From contig CP048838.1 in the NCBI GenBank assembly GCA_012317185.1, forward strand, positions 4,402,001-4,466,000: DNA of 64,000 nucleotides, given 5' to 3'. Positions 1 to 8,989 of the stretch are shown here, piece by piece. How positions within the stretch are numbered: the first letter of the stretch is position 1; every line of letters begins with the position of its first letter. A model generated the notes under the pieces. It worked only from the letters and a program-made list of their open reading frames with translations. It was not told the origin of the DNA and did not search any database. Both the position numbers and the translations under genes were made by a program. Source of the stretch: [Clostridium] innocuum. Its GTDB lineage: Bacteria > Bacillota_I > Bacilli_A > Erysipelotrichales > Erysipelotrichaceae.

Positions 1-715
1 TCGTTATGGATTTTACATAGCCGGAAGCGTAATGGGAAGGCTTTCCCACTTCCTTCACCGGATTCTCAAAGCCGAGCATCGTATGAAAATCCTCCTCTGA
101 AATAACAGCTGTTTTTTCATAGCCGTCTTCCTCTTTATCCCAATGTGAATCCACACTGCGCAGATACGGCGTCCTGCTGTCCCAGTATTCCTCACTGTTG
201 GCAGTCTTACCACAGGATCCGCTAAAGAACACGGCAGAAATCGGTTCGCCCTGATAGGTCATGATTTCCCCTTCTGTCTCCTGCAGCGCCTTCACAACTC
301 TGGCATGCATCTTATCATAGGAGCTCCCCCAGATCTGACGCATCTGCTTATCATCGTGATATACCTGTGTCCGTGTAGTGTCATCCACCTCAAAGCCGCG
401 CTTCGTCACAAAGGTCCTGGCAGCTACACACTGTGCCTTCAACGCCTCCATCTCAAAGGAAGCAGGCATCTCCGAGCCGATGACTCCCTCCAGGTATGTT
501 TCCAGCGGCAGCTTCAGGCTGGTTCCGTCCTGTCTTGTAATATGTACGGTCTGTTCTTTGTCCTTCGCTTTTTCCTTATCCTTCTTTTCCTGCTCCTGCA
601 CCGATTCCTTACCTGTATTCCATAAAATCGGTGAGGATGTGCCCATATTCAGCCAGAGAAAAAAAGAGACAAGAATTATGGAGAGTACAAGGAGAAACTT
701 CACAGCTATCTTCAA
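1..715 (-). CDS. spoIID: SpoIID-like sporulation protein (3' end outside window)
   Basis: The reading frame starts at a TTG (715) behind a GAGAGGGTG ribosome site and runs off the left edge, so about 238 residues are visible. An N-terminal hydrophobic segment (about residues 5-24) is followed by a Lys/Glu-rich linker. Then comes the SpoIID signature: LEGVIGSEMPASF, then ALKAQCVAARTF, then a FFSGSCGKT block. SpoIID is a membrane-anchored peptidoglycan lytic transglycosylase that works with SpoIIM and SpoIIP in forespore engulfment. The gene lies 43 bp downstream of the two-component regulator on the same strand. In Bacillus, spoIID sits in the same neighbourhood as a DUF1146 gene, and a DUF1146 gene is present here at 4080-4283. 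The C-terminus is not visible. Confidence 0.85.
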   Translation of the reverse strand, partial: MKIAVKFLLVLSIILVSFFLWLNMGTSSPILWNTGKESVQEQEKKDKEKAKDKEQTVHITRQDGTSLKLPLETYLEGVIGSEMPASFEMEALKAQCVAARTFVTKRGFEVDDTTRTQVYHDDKQMRQIWGSSYDKMHARVVKALQETEGEIMTYQGEPISAVFFSGSCGKTANSEEYWDSRTPYLRSVDSHWDKEEDGYEKTAVISEEDFHTMLGFENPVKEVGKPSHYASGYVKSIT

Positions 716-758
716 AAAAATCACACCCTCTCTACACTGTATGAAAGGGTGTGTGCAC

Positions 759-2339
759 TTATTCCTCGGTATCCGGATGCAGCTTTTTTTTAAACTCACT
801 TGGCGATACATTATAGTATTTCTTAAATACCTTGTTGAAATAGAGCTGATCATCCATACCGACCGCCGCTGCGACATCTTTGATCATGCTGGACTCCCCG
901 CGCAGCAGCTCCATCGCTTTTTTCATTTTCTTCTCATTGATATAGTAATTCAGATTCACGCCGGTTTCATTTTTAAACAAGCGGCTCAAAGAGCTTTCAT
1001 TCATACCGATGCTGTCTGCGATTTCCTTTAGTGTCAGCTTGCGGTTCAGGTTTGCATCAATATATTCCATAACCTCCAGAATCTTGCGGCGATAGCGTCT
1101 GTTTGATTGATCCTTCATCCATGCCTCAATCTGATCAAACGAGGAGGAGACAATTTCCTCCAGCTTGTCTGCTGTTTCACACAGTCGCAGCTTTGCTGTT
1201 ATCGTATCAAACGGAAAGGCCTGCCGAATCCCCCGTGCCATTTCATTTCCCTCTATATTATGGAAAATGAAGATGAAATACTCCAGTACCGCATGCGGAT
1301 CAATTTCATGAAATTTCATATACTCCAGAGTTTCCTTCAGCTTGTGCTGTACCGTATCAAAATCCTTAGCGGCAACCGCGTTCAGCAGCTCCAGATGAAA
1401 GGTCACCTCATTCATATCCAGCTCCTGAAACGCGTCATGCTCCTCGCTTTGAATCAGACATCCCTCACCCACATAAAACCTTCGCTCATGTGATTTCAGA
1501 AGCAGCTCGAACTGATCGTAAAATTCATCCAGTGATGCAATGATATCCGACAATGTAATGGACAGATGTATATCCAGATACTGTGTGATATTTCGAATGA
1601 TGCTGTTGCATATATTCAGAATACGAAGCTTTTCTCTGCTTTCAAACATCAGGATGCCAGAATGGTTGCTCATAAAAATCAGGTGATGATGCACGGCAAG
1701 CGGCATGGATTCCCGTATTAAATCCTGCAGATGCTTATGCAGTGCCGCATGGTCCTTCAGCTTGGTTCGATACAGATGATTGATGTTATCCACGCGAAAA
1801 TATGCCATCTGAAATCCCTTTTGATAGGGCTCAAACACCGGCTGTGACAGTGTTTCCTGAAATTCCTTACGGCTCAGAATATGCTCATTCTTGGTAAGAA
1901 TCAGACATTGCTGCAGCTCCTTTAACGCAGATTCATATTCCACATGGTCATTCAAACTGCTTTCCACACAGGATTCCTTCACCTGCGTGATAATGCGTTC
2001 CAGCTCCTTCTTTTCCAACGTAACCTTTAAAAGATAATCAAACGCACCGGCCTTCATGGCATCCCGCACATATTCAAAATCGGAATAATTGCTGAGTGCA
2101 ATCACCTGTGTGTTTTTATTGACCTCCTTGATTTTGGATATCAGATCAATTCCATCCATACCCGGCATTTTCAAATCCGTAATAACGATTTCCGGCTGCA
2201 TATCCGTGAAAATGTGAAATGCTTCCTCCCCATCCTTTGCTGTAGCGATTACCTCACAGTCAAGTGCCTTCCAATCAATCATGTTTTTTAATGTGATCCG
2301 GATTAAGCGCTCATCATCTGCTATCAGTACCTTGTACAT
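759..2339 (-). CDS. YesN-type response regulator (REC + AraC HTH)
   Basis: A 526-residue response regulator. The receiver domain occupies residues 1-120, with acidic residues D8/D9, the phospho-acceptor D55 in the IVITDLKMPG block and the conserved Lys in DYLLK. A roughly 300-residue middle region has no recognised domain. The C-terminal AraC-type double helix-turn-helix lies at about 425-520 (ESSLSRLFKNETG and MDDQLYFNKVFKKYY). The start at 2339 has a GGGGAGGT site at good spacing. The gene overlaps the end of the sensor kinase gene by 26 bp, so the two are translationally coupled. YesMN-type pairs commonly control nearby carbohydrate transport or hydrolase genes. Here the immediate neighbours are spoIID and a DUF1146 protein, so the target is unclear. 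Confidence 0.93.
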   Translation of the reverse strand: MYKVLIADDERLIRITLKNMIDWKALDCEVIATAKDGEEAFHIFTDMQPEIVITDLKMPGMDGIDLISKIKEVNKNTQVIALSNYSDFEYVRDAMKAGAFDYLLKVTLEKKELERIITQVKESCVESSLNDHVEYESALKELQQCLILTKNEHILSRKEFQETLSQPVFEPYQKGFQMAYFRVDNINHLYRTKLKDHAALHKHLQDLIRESMPLAVHHHLIFMSNHSGILMFESREKLRILNICNSIIRNITQYLDIHLSITLSDIIASLDEFYDQFELLLKSHERRFYVGEGCLIQSEEHDAFQELDMNEVTFHLELLNAVAAKDFDTVQHKLKETLEYMKFHEIDPHAVLEYFIFIFHNIEGNEMARGIRQAFPFDTITAKLRLCETADKLEEIVSSSFDQIEAWMKDQSNRRYRRKILEVMEYIDANLNRKLTLKEIADSIGMNESSLSRLFKNETGVNLNYYINEKKMKKAMELLRGESSMIKDVAAAVGMDDQLYFNKVFKKYYNVSPSEFKKKLHPDTEE

Positions 2340-4017
2340 GAGGCCTACCTCCCCTCTGTTTTTTAAACGGCAGCAGCAGTGTCACAATCGTACCAGTGCC
2401 TACCACGCTTTGTATATCCATCGAATAGTCTTCTCCATACATGAGACGAATACGCTCCTGAATATTTCCAATGCCGATACCGCTCAGCTTCTTATTGCGG
2501 TTTTCCTGCATATCCAAAGCGAAGCCCTTGCCGTTGTCACCAATCTCTATTTTCAGATATTTTCCCTCCGCCTTGGCGCGAATTGTCAGAATCTGATGCT
2601 CCCTGTCCTCCTCAAAGGCATGAAGAATGCTGTTCTCTGCAATCGGTTGCAGCAGAAATTTCAAAATAGCACAGCTGCGCACGTTATCATCTATATTATA
2701 TACGGTTTCAAACACATCACCATAGCGAAGCTTCTGAATGATGATATAATTTTTCAGATTTTCGATTTCCTCTTCCACCGTAACAACTTCCTTGCTGTCC
2801 ACAATGGTGTTGCGCAGCAGTCTGGCAAGGGCGGTGATTCCCTCACTGACCGGCTTATCCTCATTCAGGATGGCAAGGTAATGCAGTGTGTTCAGGGTAT
2901 TGAACAGGAAATGCGGGTTGATCTGTGCCTGCAGCAGCTGAAACTGGGTTTCTCTTTTCTGTTCCTGCTCCTGGTGCACGGTATGCAGCAGCTCCTGTAC
3001 CCGATCCAGCAGGTCATTGAAGTTGATACTCAGTTCATGAATTTCATCACGTCCATCATCCTCCACACGATTCATTGCCAGATTATTCTCATCCAGTGTC
3101 CGCATGGAATACAGAATGTTATGAACCGGGTCATAGATGCTGTGATATACGAAGTAGGCAATGGCAGCCAGAAGGACAAAGAAGACGATTCCATATGCCA
3201 CCAGCATATTACGAAAATTATGGATTTCCTCCAGCACATAGTTTTCATCATTCAGATAAACCACATACCAGGGCGTTCCCTCAATTTTTTTATCAGACAT
3301 ATAATAGGAATGCTGATTGATCTCTACGGTGGATGCCTGTAAATCAATGATTTCCTTTATATCATCCGGATTGCTTCCAAACAGAACCTGTCCTTTTGCA
3401 TCAACGACAAGCATATGGCTTCCTGCCTGCGTGGATTGTGAGAGGGATGCGTTGAAGGCTTCCTGCGCAAAGCTGCAAAATACATAACCCAGCGGCTGAT
3501 CATACAGATCCCGAATTTCCCTTGTCAGCATAATCATCTGCGCTTCGTTATCATACAGCCAGTAGCCGCCCTGCTTCTGTGCCTGAATTTCTGCTTTATA
3601 TGCTTTTAAATCTACGGGAAAGAGGGTTCCCTCCTCATAGAGCAGCTTCCCTGTTTCATCATACAGCTGCAGCCCCTTTCTGCCGGCAAGCAGGTCATTG
3701 TCGTGCAGATTATGAGAGAAGGCACGCCGCATTGCGGTATCTGCAGGATAGTATAAATAATTCCGCAAGTAGGTGGATGCCGCAAGATTATCGATTTGTT
3801 CATTTAATGCATTCGCATTCAAATGGAAGATTTCCTCGGACATGGTCACCATCTGTGCAGACGCCTGTTCATTTTTATCCCGTATAACAGTTGTGCTAAA
3901 GGAATAATAGATAAGAAAAAACACAATCATCAGACAAAGCGGTACAAAGATAAAGGCCAGCGTCAGTCTTGTTTTAATATCCGTTCTGCGCAGCAGATTT
4001 CTGTTTCCTCTCAGCAT
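2314..4017 (-). CDS. YesM-type sensor histidine kinase
   Basis: Membrane histidine kinase of the LytS/YesM class. A first membrane segment (about residues 18-41) and a second (about 272-295) enclose an extracytoplasmic sensor region of some 230 residues. A HAMP-like linker follows, then the His_kinase box QINPHFLFNTL with the phospho-acceptor His near residue 369, and a C-terminal HATPase with GDNGKGF and GIGIGNIQERI. I chose the ATG at 4017, about 9 bp after AAAGGTG. A GTG at 4029 would add four residues. The kinase presumably phosphorylates the regulator encoded directly downstream (759-2339), with which it overlaps. The ligand cannot be read from the sequence. The pair separates DUF1146 from spoIID. 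Confidence 0.93.
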   Translation of the reverse strand: MLRGNRNLLRRTDIKTRLTLAFIFVPLCLMIVFFLIYYSFSTTVIRDKNEQASAQMVTMSEEIFHLNANALNEQIDNLAASTYLRNYLYYPADTAMRRAFSHNLHDNDLLAGRKGLQLYDETGKLLYEEGTLFPVDLKAYKAEIQAQKQGGYWLYDNEAQMIMLTREIRDLYDQPLGYVFCSFAQEAFNASLSQSTQAGSHMLVVDAKGQVLFGSNPDDIKEIIDLQASTVEINQHSYYMSDKKIEGTPWYVVYLNDENYVLEEIHNFRNMLVAYGIVFFVLLAAIAYFVYHSIYDPVHNILYSMRTLDENNLAMNRVEDDGRDEIHELSINFNDLLDRVQELLHTVHQEQEQKRETQFQLLQAQINPHFLFNTLNTLHYLAILNEDKPVSEGITALARLLRNTIVDSKEVVTVEEEIENLKNYIIIQKLRYGDVFETVYNIDDNVRSCAILKFLLQPIAENSILHAFEEDREHQILTIRAKAEGKYLKIEIGDNGKGFALDMQENRNKKLSGIGIGNIQERIRLMYGEDYSMDIQSVVGTGTIVTLLLPFKKQRGGRPHVQGTDSR

Positions 4018-4079
4018 AACAACCAGCACCTTTCATCATGTATCAGCTGTAGGTCCTTTTCTATCTATAAATAAAGCCT

Positions 4080-4283
4080 CTACAGTCCGTTGTATACGGA
4101 AATAGCAAGCAAAAACTGCGCTACGAGATATCCCAGACCCAGAGACAGCAGCAACAGCAGCAGACGCACCTGACCAGGCTTTCTCACATTTGTAAAGGTT
4201 TCAAAACGTACACAGCTCAATGCCCAGAAGCTCAGTGTAAAGGATAGTACATGAACAGCCAGATTCATTAGAAAATATTGCAT
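4080..4283 (-). CDS. DUF1146 small membrane protein
   Basis: A 67-residue protein with two hydrophobic segments separated by a short RFETFTNVRKPGQVR loop, the pattern of the DUF1146/YwzB family of small Firmicute membrane proteins. The ATG at 4283 is chosen because GGAGGT lies 7 bp upstream. A longer frame to 4346 has no ribosome site and its extra residues are not family-like. Function is unknown. In Bacillus the family member lies between the ATP synthase operon and murA/spoIID, which fits the spoIID gene found here about 3.4 kb downstream on the same strand. Confidence 0.75.
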   Translation of the reverse strand: MQYFLMNLAVHVLSFTLSFWALSCVRFETFTNVRKPGQVRLLLLLLSLGLGYLVAQFLLAISVYNGL

Positions 4284-5008
4284 ATATAACCTCCATAAGT
4301 TTATTATACCTGTTTCCACATTTATAAAAGCGTGCCTGACATCCATGAGATGGCGGTCGCAGTACGCGTTTACATAGCAAGTGCTTATCCATATATCCTA
4401 CAGACAATACTGGTGCAGGCTTCACACTCCTGTTTTTATCCCGGATTTTTCACAGATGATCACTATTACAAGCTGTAATACTGCAATCATACAAATGCTG
4501 TGAATACGAGGGCTTCGCTTACTCAAGCCGCGCCGTCTTTAGCACCTGGTTCAAATACTCCATCCATTTGTAAAGGGAAGGATAGAAAAGAAAAGACATA
4601 AGCCGTCTTGGAAATGCTTCCTATTTTACAATCATACAAGTATAGCGACGCTGCTCATCTGTATAATTCGCCTATTTCATTCTGGTTACATTATACCATA
4701 AGATGAAATGCTCCGGCAGTTTTTCCTTATAAAATATAGGACAAGCTCCTGTCAGTTTTCAGATGATATTGTAATGTGCTATACCTGTGGGGATAAGCAT
4801 GAAAGAATAAACGAAAGGTATGAAATAATCTAATTTTCATAAAACTTTATGTTCGCGAATGGTAGAGAAATCTATGGCATATCGTTGGAAAGGCTGTCCA
4901 TAGAAAGCTGCATTTTCACAGAAAATTTGTGTAATTCGCAAGTCATGTCAAGTATTTCCTAAATCTTTCCCTTATAATAGAAGCAGTATATAAATGAGGT
5001 GAAGCAAT
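4284..5008. other. Intergenic region, 725 bp, no clear gene
   Basis: This is the divergent space between DUF1146 (minus) and the AraC gene (plus). A TATAAT at 4973-4978 lies just ahead of the AraC gene and probably belongs to its promoter; the -35 is weak. A 26-codon minus-strand frame (4519-4599) reads like a small amphipathic peptide and has a TATAAT-like box upstream, but no ribosome site. I do not call it a gene. No RNA gene or repeat was recognised. Confidence 0.5.
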
Positions 5009-5983
5009 ATGTATGAGTGGCAGAAGCAGATTCAGATTATTGTTGATGAAATTGACAGCTGCATAAAAAGCTATCAGGATGAAGCACTGACACTGCGAAC
5101 CCTTTCACAAAAGCTGGGCTATTCTGAATATTATACAACGAGAAAGTTCAAGGAGATATCCGGTATGAAGCTTCGGGAATATCTCCGACAGCGAAAGCTG
5201 GCCTTCGCCCTGAAGGAAATCCGTGACAGTGAGAAAAGCATATTGAAGATTGCTCTTGATTATGGCTTTTCTTCTCATGAGGCGTTTACCAGAGCATTTA
5301 AAGCTGCATACGGAAGGACACCGAGTGCGTACCGGAAACAGCCCAGTCCTGTTGTTCTACGTACCAAAATCAATCCGTTTGACCGCTATCTTCTAGGTCT
5401 GGATGAGCTTGGAGAAATAAATTCAGCGAAAGCTGTAAAGACCTATTTCGTGACCATTCCCGCACATAAGTTCCTGTTTATCGAAAACCGGGAGAGTAAC
5501 GGCTACTGGGATTTCTGGCAGAAGCAGAATCAGATTCCCGGCCAGGATATGGATACGGTTTGCGGGCTACTGGACAGCATCAAAGGAAAGCTCGATGATA
5601 GTGGCGGGAGTGACATCAACAGCGGAGGCGGTCAGATTATGGCCTATCGCAATGATCGAAACGGCAGATTGTGTGACTGGGGATACCTGCGGACAGAGTG
5701 TTATGGTGTTCGTCTTCCTGTTCATTATACCGGAGATGTGCCACATGATATGCAGCTGCTTGATATTGCGGAAGCAGAGTATCTTGTATTTGAACACGGA
5801 CCATTTGATTATGAGCAGGAGAATCGAAGTGTTGAGCATAGAATGGAGGATGCAATGACTGCATTTGATTTTACAAATACCGGCTACTGCTTTGATGATA
5901 CCCCCGGCAGAATGCTGTACTTTTACTTTCAGCCGGAGCGCTGCTGGAAGTATATACGTCCGGTGAAAAAAAGGATGCAATAA
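5009..5983 (+). CDS. AraC-family regulator with GyrI-like effector domain
   Basis: A 324-residue Rob/SoxS-like protein. The AraC double helix-turn-helix lies at residues 20-105 (LSQKLGYSEYYTTRKFKEISG, then IALDYGFSSHEAFTRAFKAAYGRTP). It is followed by a 200-residue region with the character of a GyrI-like/AraC effector-binding domain that binds small ligands or drugs. The gene is preceded by GAGGTGAAGC and a TATAAT box about 30 bp upstream. It stands alone, with divergent genes on the left and a horizontally acquired-looking gene on the right, so its targets are not evident. The domain order is typical of regulators of multidrug or stress genes; that role is inference. Confidence 0.85.
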   Translation: MYEWQKQIQIIVDEIDSCIKSYQDEALTLRTLSQKLGYSEYYTTRKFKEISGMKLREYLRQRKLAFALKEIRDSEKSILKIALDYGFSSHEAFTRAFKAAYGRTPSAYRKQPSPVVLRTKINPFDRYLLGLDELGEINSAKAVKTYFVTIPAHKFLFIENRESNGYWDFWQKQNQIPGQDMDTVCGLLDSIKGKLDDSGGSDINSGGGQIMAYRNDRNGRLCDWGYLRTECYGVRLPVHYTGDVPHDMQLLDIAEAEYLVFEHGPFDYEQENRSVEHRMEDAMTAFDFTNTGYCFDDTPGRMLYFYFQPERCWKYIRPVKKRMQ

Positions 5984-6338
5984 TCTGTGCTGTTATTTTA
6001 CTTTTTCTGAAAGCTTAGAACATTTCTTATTTTGTTTAAATCAGTTAGCAGTTTTTATTCTCCTGCTGCAAATATAAAATATCTTTATTCTTTTGATAGT
6101 ATACAAACAGAACCACATTTTATTTCATCATAAAACAAAAATGCTCTACTGTTCCTATTGCCATACGCTGATTCGGAAGCCTTAATAAAAAGTTATGAGA
6201 AGTGCTCTCTCCTTTTTATAGGCTGGTATGCGATAGGAGTTTTTGGCCTATGCTATACGCAAGCAGAATTCTTTTATTTCCTTTCCACATTAGAAAAGGT
6301 ATAATAAATATGAAAATCATTTAAAGGTGGGTGAAAAA
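5984..6338. other. Intergenic region, 355 bp
   Basis: AT-rich spacer with no reading frame or RNA that I can support. A TATAAT-like box (GGTATAATAA) lies near 6297-6306, about 35 bp ahead of the AlbA_2 gene, and probably belongs to its promoter. Confidence 0.5.
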
Positions 6339-7853
6339 ATGCTTTCAGAGAAAGAATTATTAAATATATTAGATAATAAAGAAAAAGTAAATGTTGAATT
6401 TAAAGAAGCTAAAAGAGGAGTACCTAAAAGTATATATGAAACTTATTCTTCTTTTGCCAATACCAATGGCGGCTTGATTATTTTAGGAGTAAAAGAAATA
6501 AAAACAGGCACAGCTGTAAATTATGAAATTAGTGGAGTAGAAAATGCAAATTCTATTATTTCTGACTTTTGGAATACGATAAATTCCGGTAAAGTAAATA
6601 GAAACATTTTAAAGGATGCAGACGTTTATTCATTAACAGTCCAGGGCTTAGAGCTTGTTATTCTGCATATACCAAGAGCCTTGTACAATCAGAAACCTAT
6701 CTATATCGGCAGTAATCCTTATGCCGGTACGTTTAAAAGAAATTTTGAAGGAGATTATAGATGTACGAAGGAATCTGTAAATTCAATGATACGTGACTCT
6801 TTTCAGAACGCTGGCGATAATGAGATTCTCGAATGGTTAAATATTGGCGATCTTGATAAAAACACAATTGCAGTATACAGGACACGATTTAGAAATAATA
6901 ATGAAGGGCATATTTATGAAGAATTATCAGATAAAGACTTTCTAACAAAGATGGGTGCATACCGCTTTGATAAGAAAAGAAATATTGAGGGAGTTACATC
7001 TGCAGGTGTTTTGATGTTTGGGAAAACTGAAACATTTAACGAAATTTATCATAATGTCAATCTGGATTATAGAGATGAAACCAATTTGTTTGGTGATATG
7101 CGTTGGAGTGATCGAATAATAGAAAATGGTTTATGGGAGAAAAATTTATATAATTTCATTACAAAAGTGTATCCTAAACTTATTTCTGAATTCCCTGTAC
7201 CATTTCAAATGAAAGATTCATTGCAAAGAAATGATGAAACAAAATTGCAGGTAGCTGCTAGAGAAGCATTAGTTAATTCAGTTATACATGCTGATTTTAA
7301 GGAAGAAAGCTGCTCAATATTGGTTATTAAAAAAGACAATTACATTTCTTATTCTAATCCAGGGTTACTGAGAATTCCTATTGAACAGATTTATCAAGGT
7401 GGAGTATCTGTTCCTAGAAATATCACATTACAAAAACTTTTCAGGTTTATTGGATTTGGAGAAAGTGCAGGATCTGGATATGACAAAATATTAGCTCCCT
7501 CCAGAGCTGAAGGCTTTCAAGTGCCTGAGTTGTATGAAAATCAAGACATGAGAATTACGAATCTTAAGTTATGGATCGTAAAGAAAGAGCATGGGGCATT
7601 AAGTGGGGCATTAAGTGGGGCATTAAGTGGGGCATTAGAAAAGCCAAATCATATATTAAATGAAAAAGAACAGATTGTTTTAAATGTTATAAGAGAATTT
7701 CCTAATCTAAATAGAAAGAAAATCTTTGAAAAAACAAAGATTCCTCTAACTAGCTTGGATCGGTATTTAGATAAACTAATAGCTTTAGATTTAATTCAGA
7801 AGAAAGGTTCACGTAAGACAGTCAGTTATAATGTCAAAAATACTGATATATAA
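6339..7853 (+). CDS. AlbA_2/Schlafen-type ATP-binding protein
   Basis: About 504 residues. The N-terminal AlbA_2 (Schlafen-like DNA-binding) domain shows NVEFKEAKRG, then SFANTNGGLIILGV. It is followed by a GHKL-type HATPase_c_4 region with AAREALVNSVIHADF and GFGESAGSGYDK, and a C-terminal winged-helix-like region. The family is annotated as putative transcriptional regulators or defence-associated ATP-binding proteins; the substrate is unknown. The ATG at 6339 has AAAGGTGG 8 bp upstream. A GTG at 6327 lies inside that site. Base composition is clearly more AT-rich than the neighbouring operons, which suggests acquisition. Between the ATPase and the C-terminal domain lies a tandem run of GALS repeats encoded by a 12-bp direct repeat. 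No partner gene is adjacent. Confidence 0.82.
   Translation: MLSEKELLNILDNKEKVNVEFKEAKRGVPKSIYETYSSFANTNGGLIILGVKEIKTGTAVNYEISGVENANSIISDFWNTINSGKVNRNILKDADVYSLTVQGLELVILHIPRALYNQKPIYIGSNPYAGTFKRNFEGDYRCTKESVNSMIRDSFQNAGDNEILEWLNIGDLDKNTIAVYRTRFRNNNEGHIYEELSDKDFLTKMGAYRFDKKRNIEGVTSAGVLMFGKTETFNEIYHNVNLDYRDETNLFGDMRWSDRIIENGLWEKNLYNFITKVYPKLISEFPVPFQMKDSLQRNDETKLQVAAREALVNSVIHADFKEESCSILVIKKDNYISYSNPGLLRIPIEQIYQGGVSVPRNITLQKLFRFIGFGESAGSGYDKILAPSRAEGFQVPELYENQDMRITNLKLWIVKKEHGALSGALSGALSGALEKPNHILNEKEQIVLNVIREFPNLNRKKIFEKTKIPLTSLDRYLDKLIALDLIQKKGSRKTVSYNVKNTDI
7593..7638 (+). repeat. 12-bp tandem repeat coding for GALS units
   Basis: The unit GGGGCATTAAGT is repeated exactly three times (7593-7628) with a fourth partial copy. 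It encodes GALSGALSGALSGAL inside the linker of the AlbA_2 protein. Because the unit is 12 bp, gain or loss of copies changes linker length by four residues without shifting the frame. Confidence 0.9.
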
Positions 7854-8045
7854 TAAAGCTTCATACATATCACGGAATCGATTCTTTGATTTATAACTGT
7901 GTAATGGACTCAACATACTATGAAACATGTAACTGATGATAACTGCGGACATCATGAAGAACAGACAGGAATTGATCCTAAAGGAAGGTATCTATAAGAA
8001 ATTTAAATTCATGATAATCATGCACTGTTAAGGATTTCCAGTATA

Positions 8046-8083
8046 GAAAAAGGAGTGAAAGACCTATAAATCTTCACTCCTTT
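8046..8083 (-). terminator. Rho-independent terminator of the catabolic operon
   Basis: An 11-bp perfect stem (AAAGGAGTGAA paired with TTCACTCCTTT) followed on the minus strand by TTTTTCT. It lies about 50 bp after the stop of the AroQ-like gene. The stem also has T residues on the plus side, so it may work in both directions. Confidence 0.8.
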
Positions 8084-8129
8084 GTTTTACCTATATCTCA
8101 AAGTCAATTGTAATCAATTCGAAAGTGAC

Positions 8130-8600
8130 TTACAACTGCCCCTCCTCAATCATCTGTTTAAAAGCCTCCATGGCAATTTTATAGCTGTGCTTACCCATTC
8201 CTGCAATTTGACCCAGACATTCGGATGCCGTCACAGAGATATGACGGAAATCATCCCGTCCATGGATATTGGACATGTGAACTTCAATTGCCGGTATCAG
8301 CGTATGTACGGACTCCAATGCATCCTTAATTGCATAGCTGTAATGCGTGAATGCTCCCGGGTTTAGTACCAGCGGAATCTTGCATCCACTTTTCTCCGCT
8401 TCAAAATATAAGCTCTGGAAGTAATCGATAAGTGCCCCTTCCCCATTGCTCTGAAATGCCTCAACCTCAAATCCGATGGATGCACCATATTCCTTCAGCT
8501 CTTCGATCAAATCAGCGTATAACTGATTTCCGTACTGCCCTTTGTTTCGTATTCCATAGAAATTATTATTTGGTCCGTTTACAATTACTAATTTTCGCAT
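8130..8600 (-). CDS. Type II 3-dehydroquinate dehydratase-like protein
   Basis: 156 residues with the AroQ fold signature: NGPN at 8-11, R18 and Y23 as the usual active-site pair, FQSNGEG at 49-55, NPGAF at 80-84 and the EVHMSNIHGRDDF block containing H108. Type II enzymes convert 3-dehydroquinate to 3-dehydroshikimate. The protein departs from housekeeping AroQ in a longer, divergent stretch around residues 60-76. It is also the last gene of an operon with CoA-transferase, MaoC, reductase and VOC genes rather than of a shikimate operon. It may therefore act on a different hydroxy-carboxylate substrate, or take quinate-type compounds into the pathway. The fold assignment is strong; the substrate is uncertain. 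Confidence 0.78.
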   Translation of the reverse strand: MRKLVIVNGPNNNFYGIRNKGQYGNQLYADLIEELKEYGASIGFEVEAFQSNGEGALIDYFQSLYFEAEKSGCKIPLVLNPGAFTHYSYAIKDALESVHTLIPAIEVHMSNIHGRDDFRHISVTASECLGQIAGMGKHSYKIAMEAFKQMIEEGQL

Positions 8601-8610
8601 ATTCTCTCTC

Positions 8611-8985
8611 CTAATCTACCCACGGCTTCTGACTTATGATCGTATGAAGTACCTCGTTGTTTCCTCTTTTTAACTCGATAACAATGCCATTCGGCATTTT
8701 CAGCCAGTTATCCCCAGCCGGAAGAACTGTGCAGCCCCATGCAAGACACTTCTCATGAACATTGTCGTAATCTGTTGTCATAAGAGCTATGTGATCCAGT
8801 CTGCCTTCCTTTTCGTCAAAGGTGATATCCTCATTCAATTGAATCCCGGCATGCAGCCAGATTTTACGATTCGGTTTCTCACCCAGAGAAAGTCTGATCG
8901 GCATATCAAATACCTCAGTAAAGAATTTCACACACCAGTCCAGATCCTTCACCTTACATGCTGTATGCTCTACATATGTTGCCAT
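8611..8985 (-). CDS. VOC (glyoxalase/dioxygenase fold) protein
   Basis: 124 residues forming a single vicinal-oxygen-chelate module. The likely metal ligands are visible as His in YVEHTACKV near the N-terminus, His in LDHIALMTTDY in the middle and Glu in GIVIELKR near the C-terminus. The family includes lyases, epimerases, dioxygenases and glyoxalases, so the exact reaction is open. It lies 10 bp upstream of the AroQ-like gene and 4 bp downstream of the reductase gene, so it is certainly co-transcribed. An epimerase or lyase step on a CoA ester or keto acid would suit the operon, but that is inference. Confidence 0.8.
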   Translation of the reverse strand: MATYVEHTACKVKDLDWCVKFFTEVFDMPIRLSLGEKPNRKIWLHAGIQLNEDITFDEKEGRLDHIALMTTDYDNVHEKCLAWGCTVLPAGDNWLKMPNGIVIELKRGNNEVLHTIISQKPWVD

Positions 8986-8989
8986 AGCA

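Noticed and set aside
378..1031. 217-codon plus-strand frame at the left edge
   Set aside because: It is antisense to spoIID and the response regulator, both supported by strong family motifs.
4540..4570. GGTTCAAATACTCC resembling a tRNA T-loop
   Set aside because: No matching acceptor stem, D-loop or anticodon stem can be folded around it.
4519..4599. 26-codon minus-strand frame with an amphipathic sequence
   Set aside because: There is no ribosome site and no family. A TATAAT-like box upstream is not enough to call a small protein.
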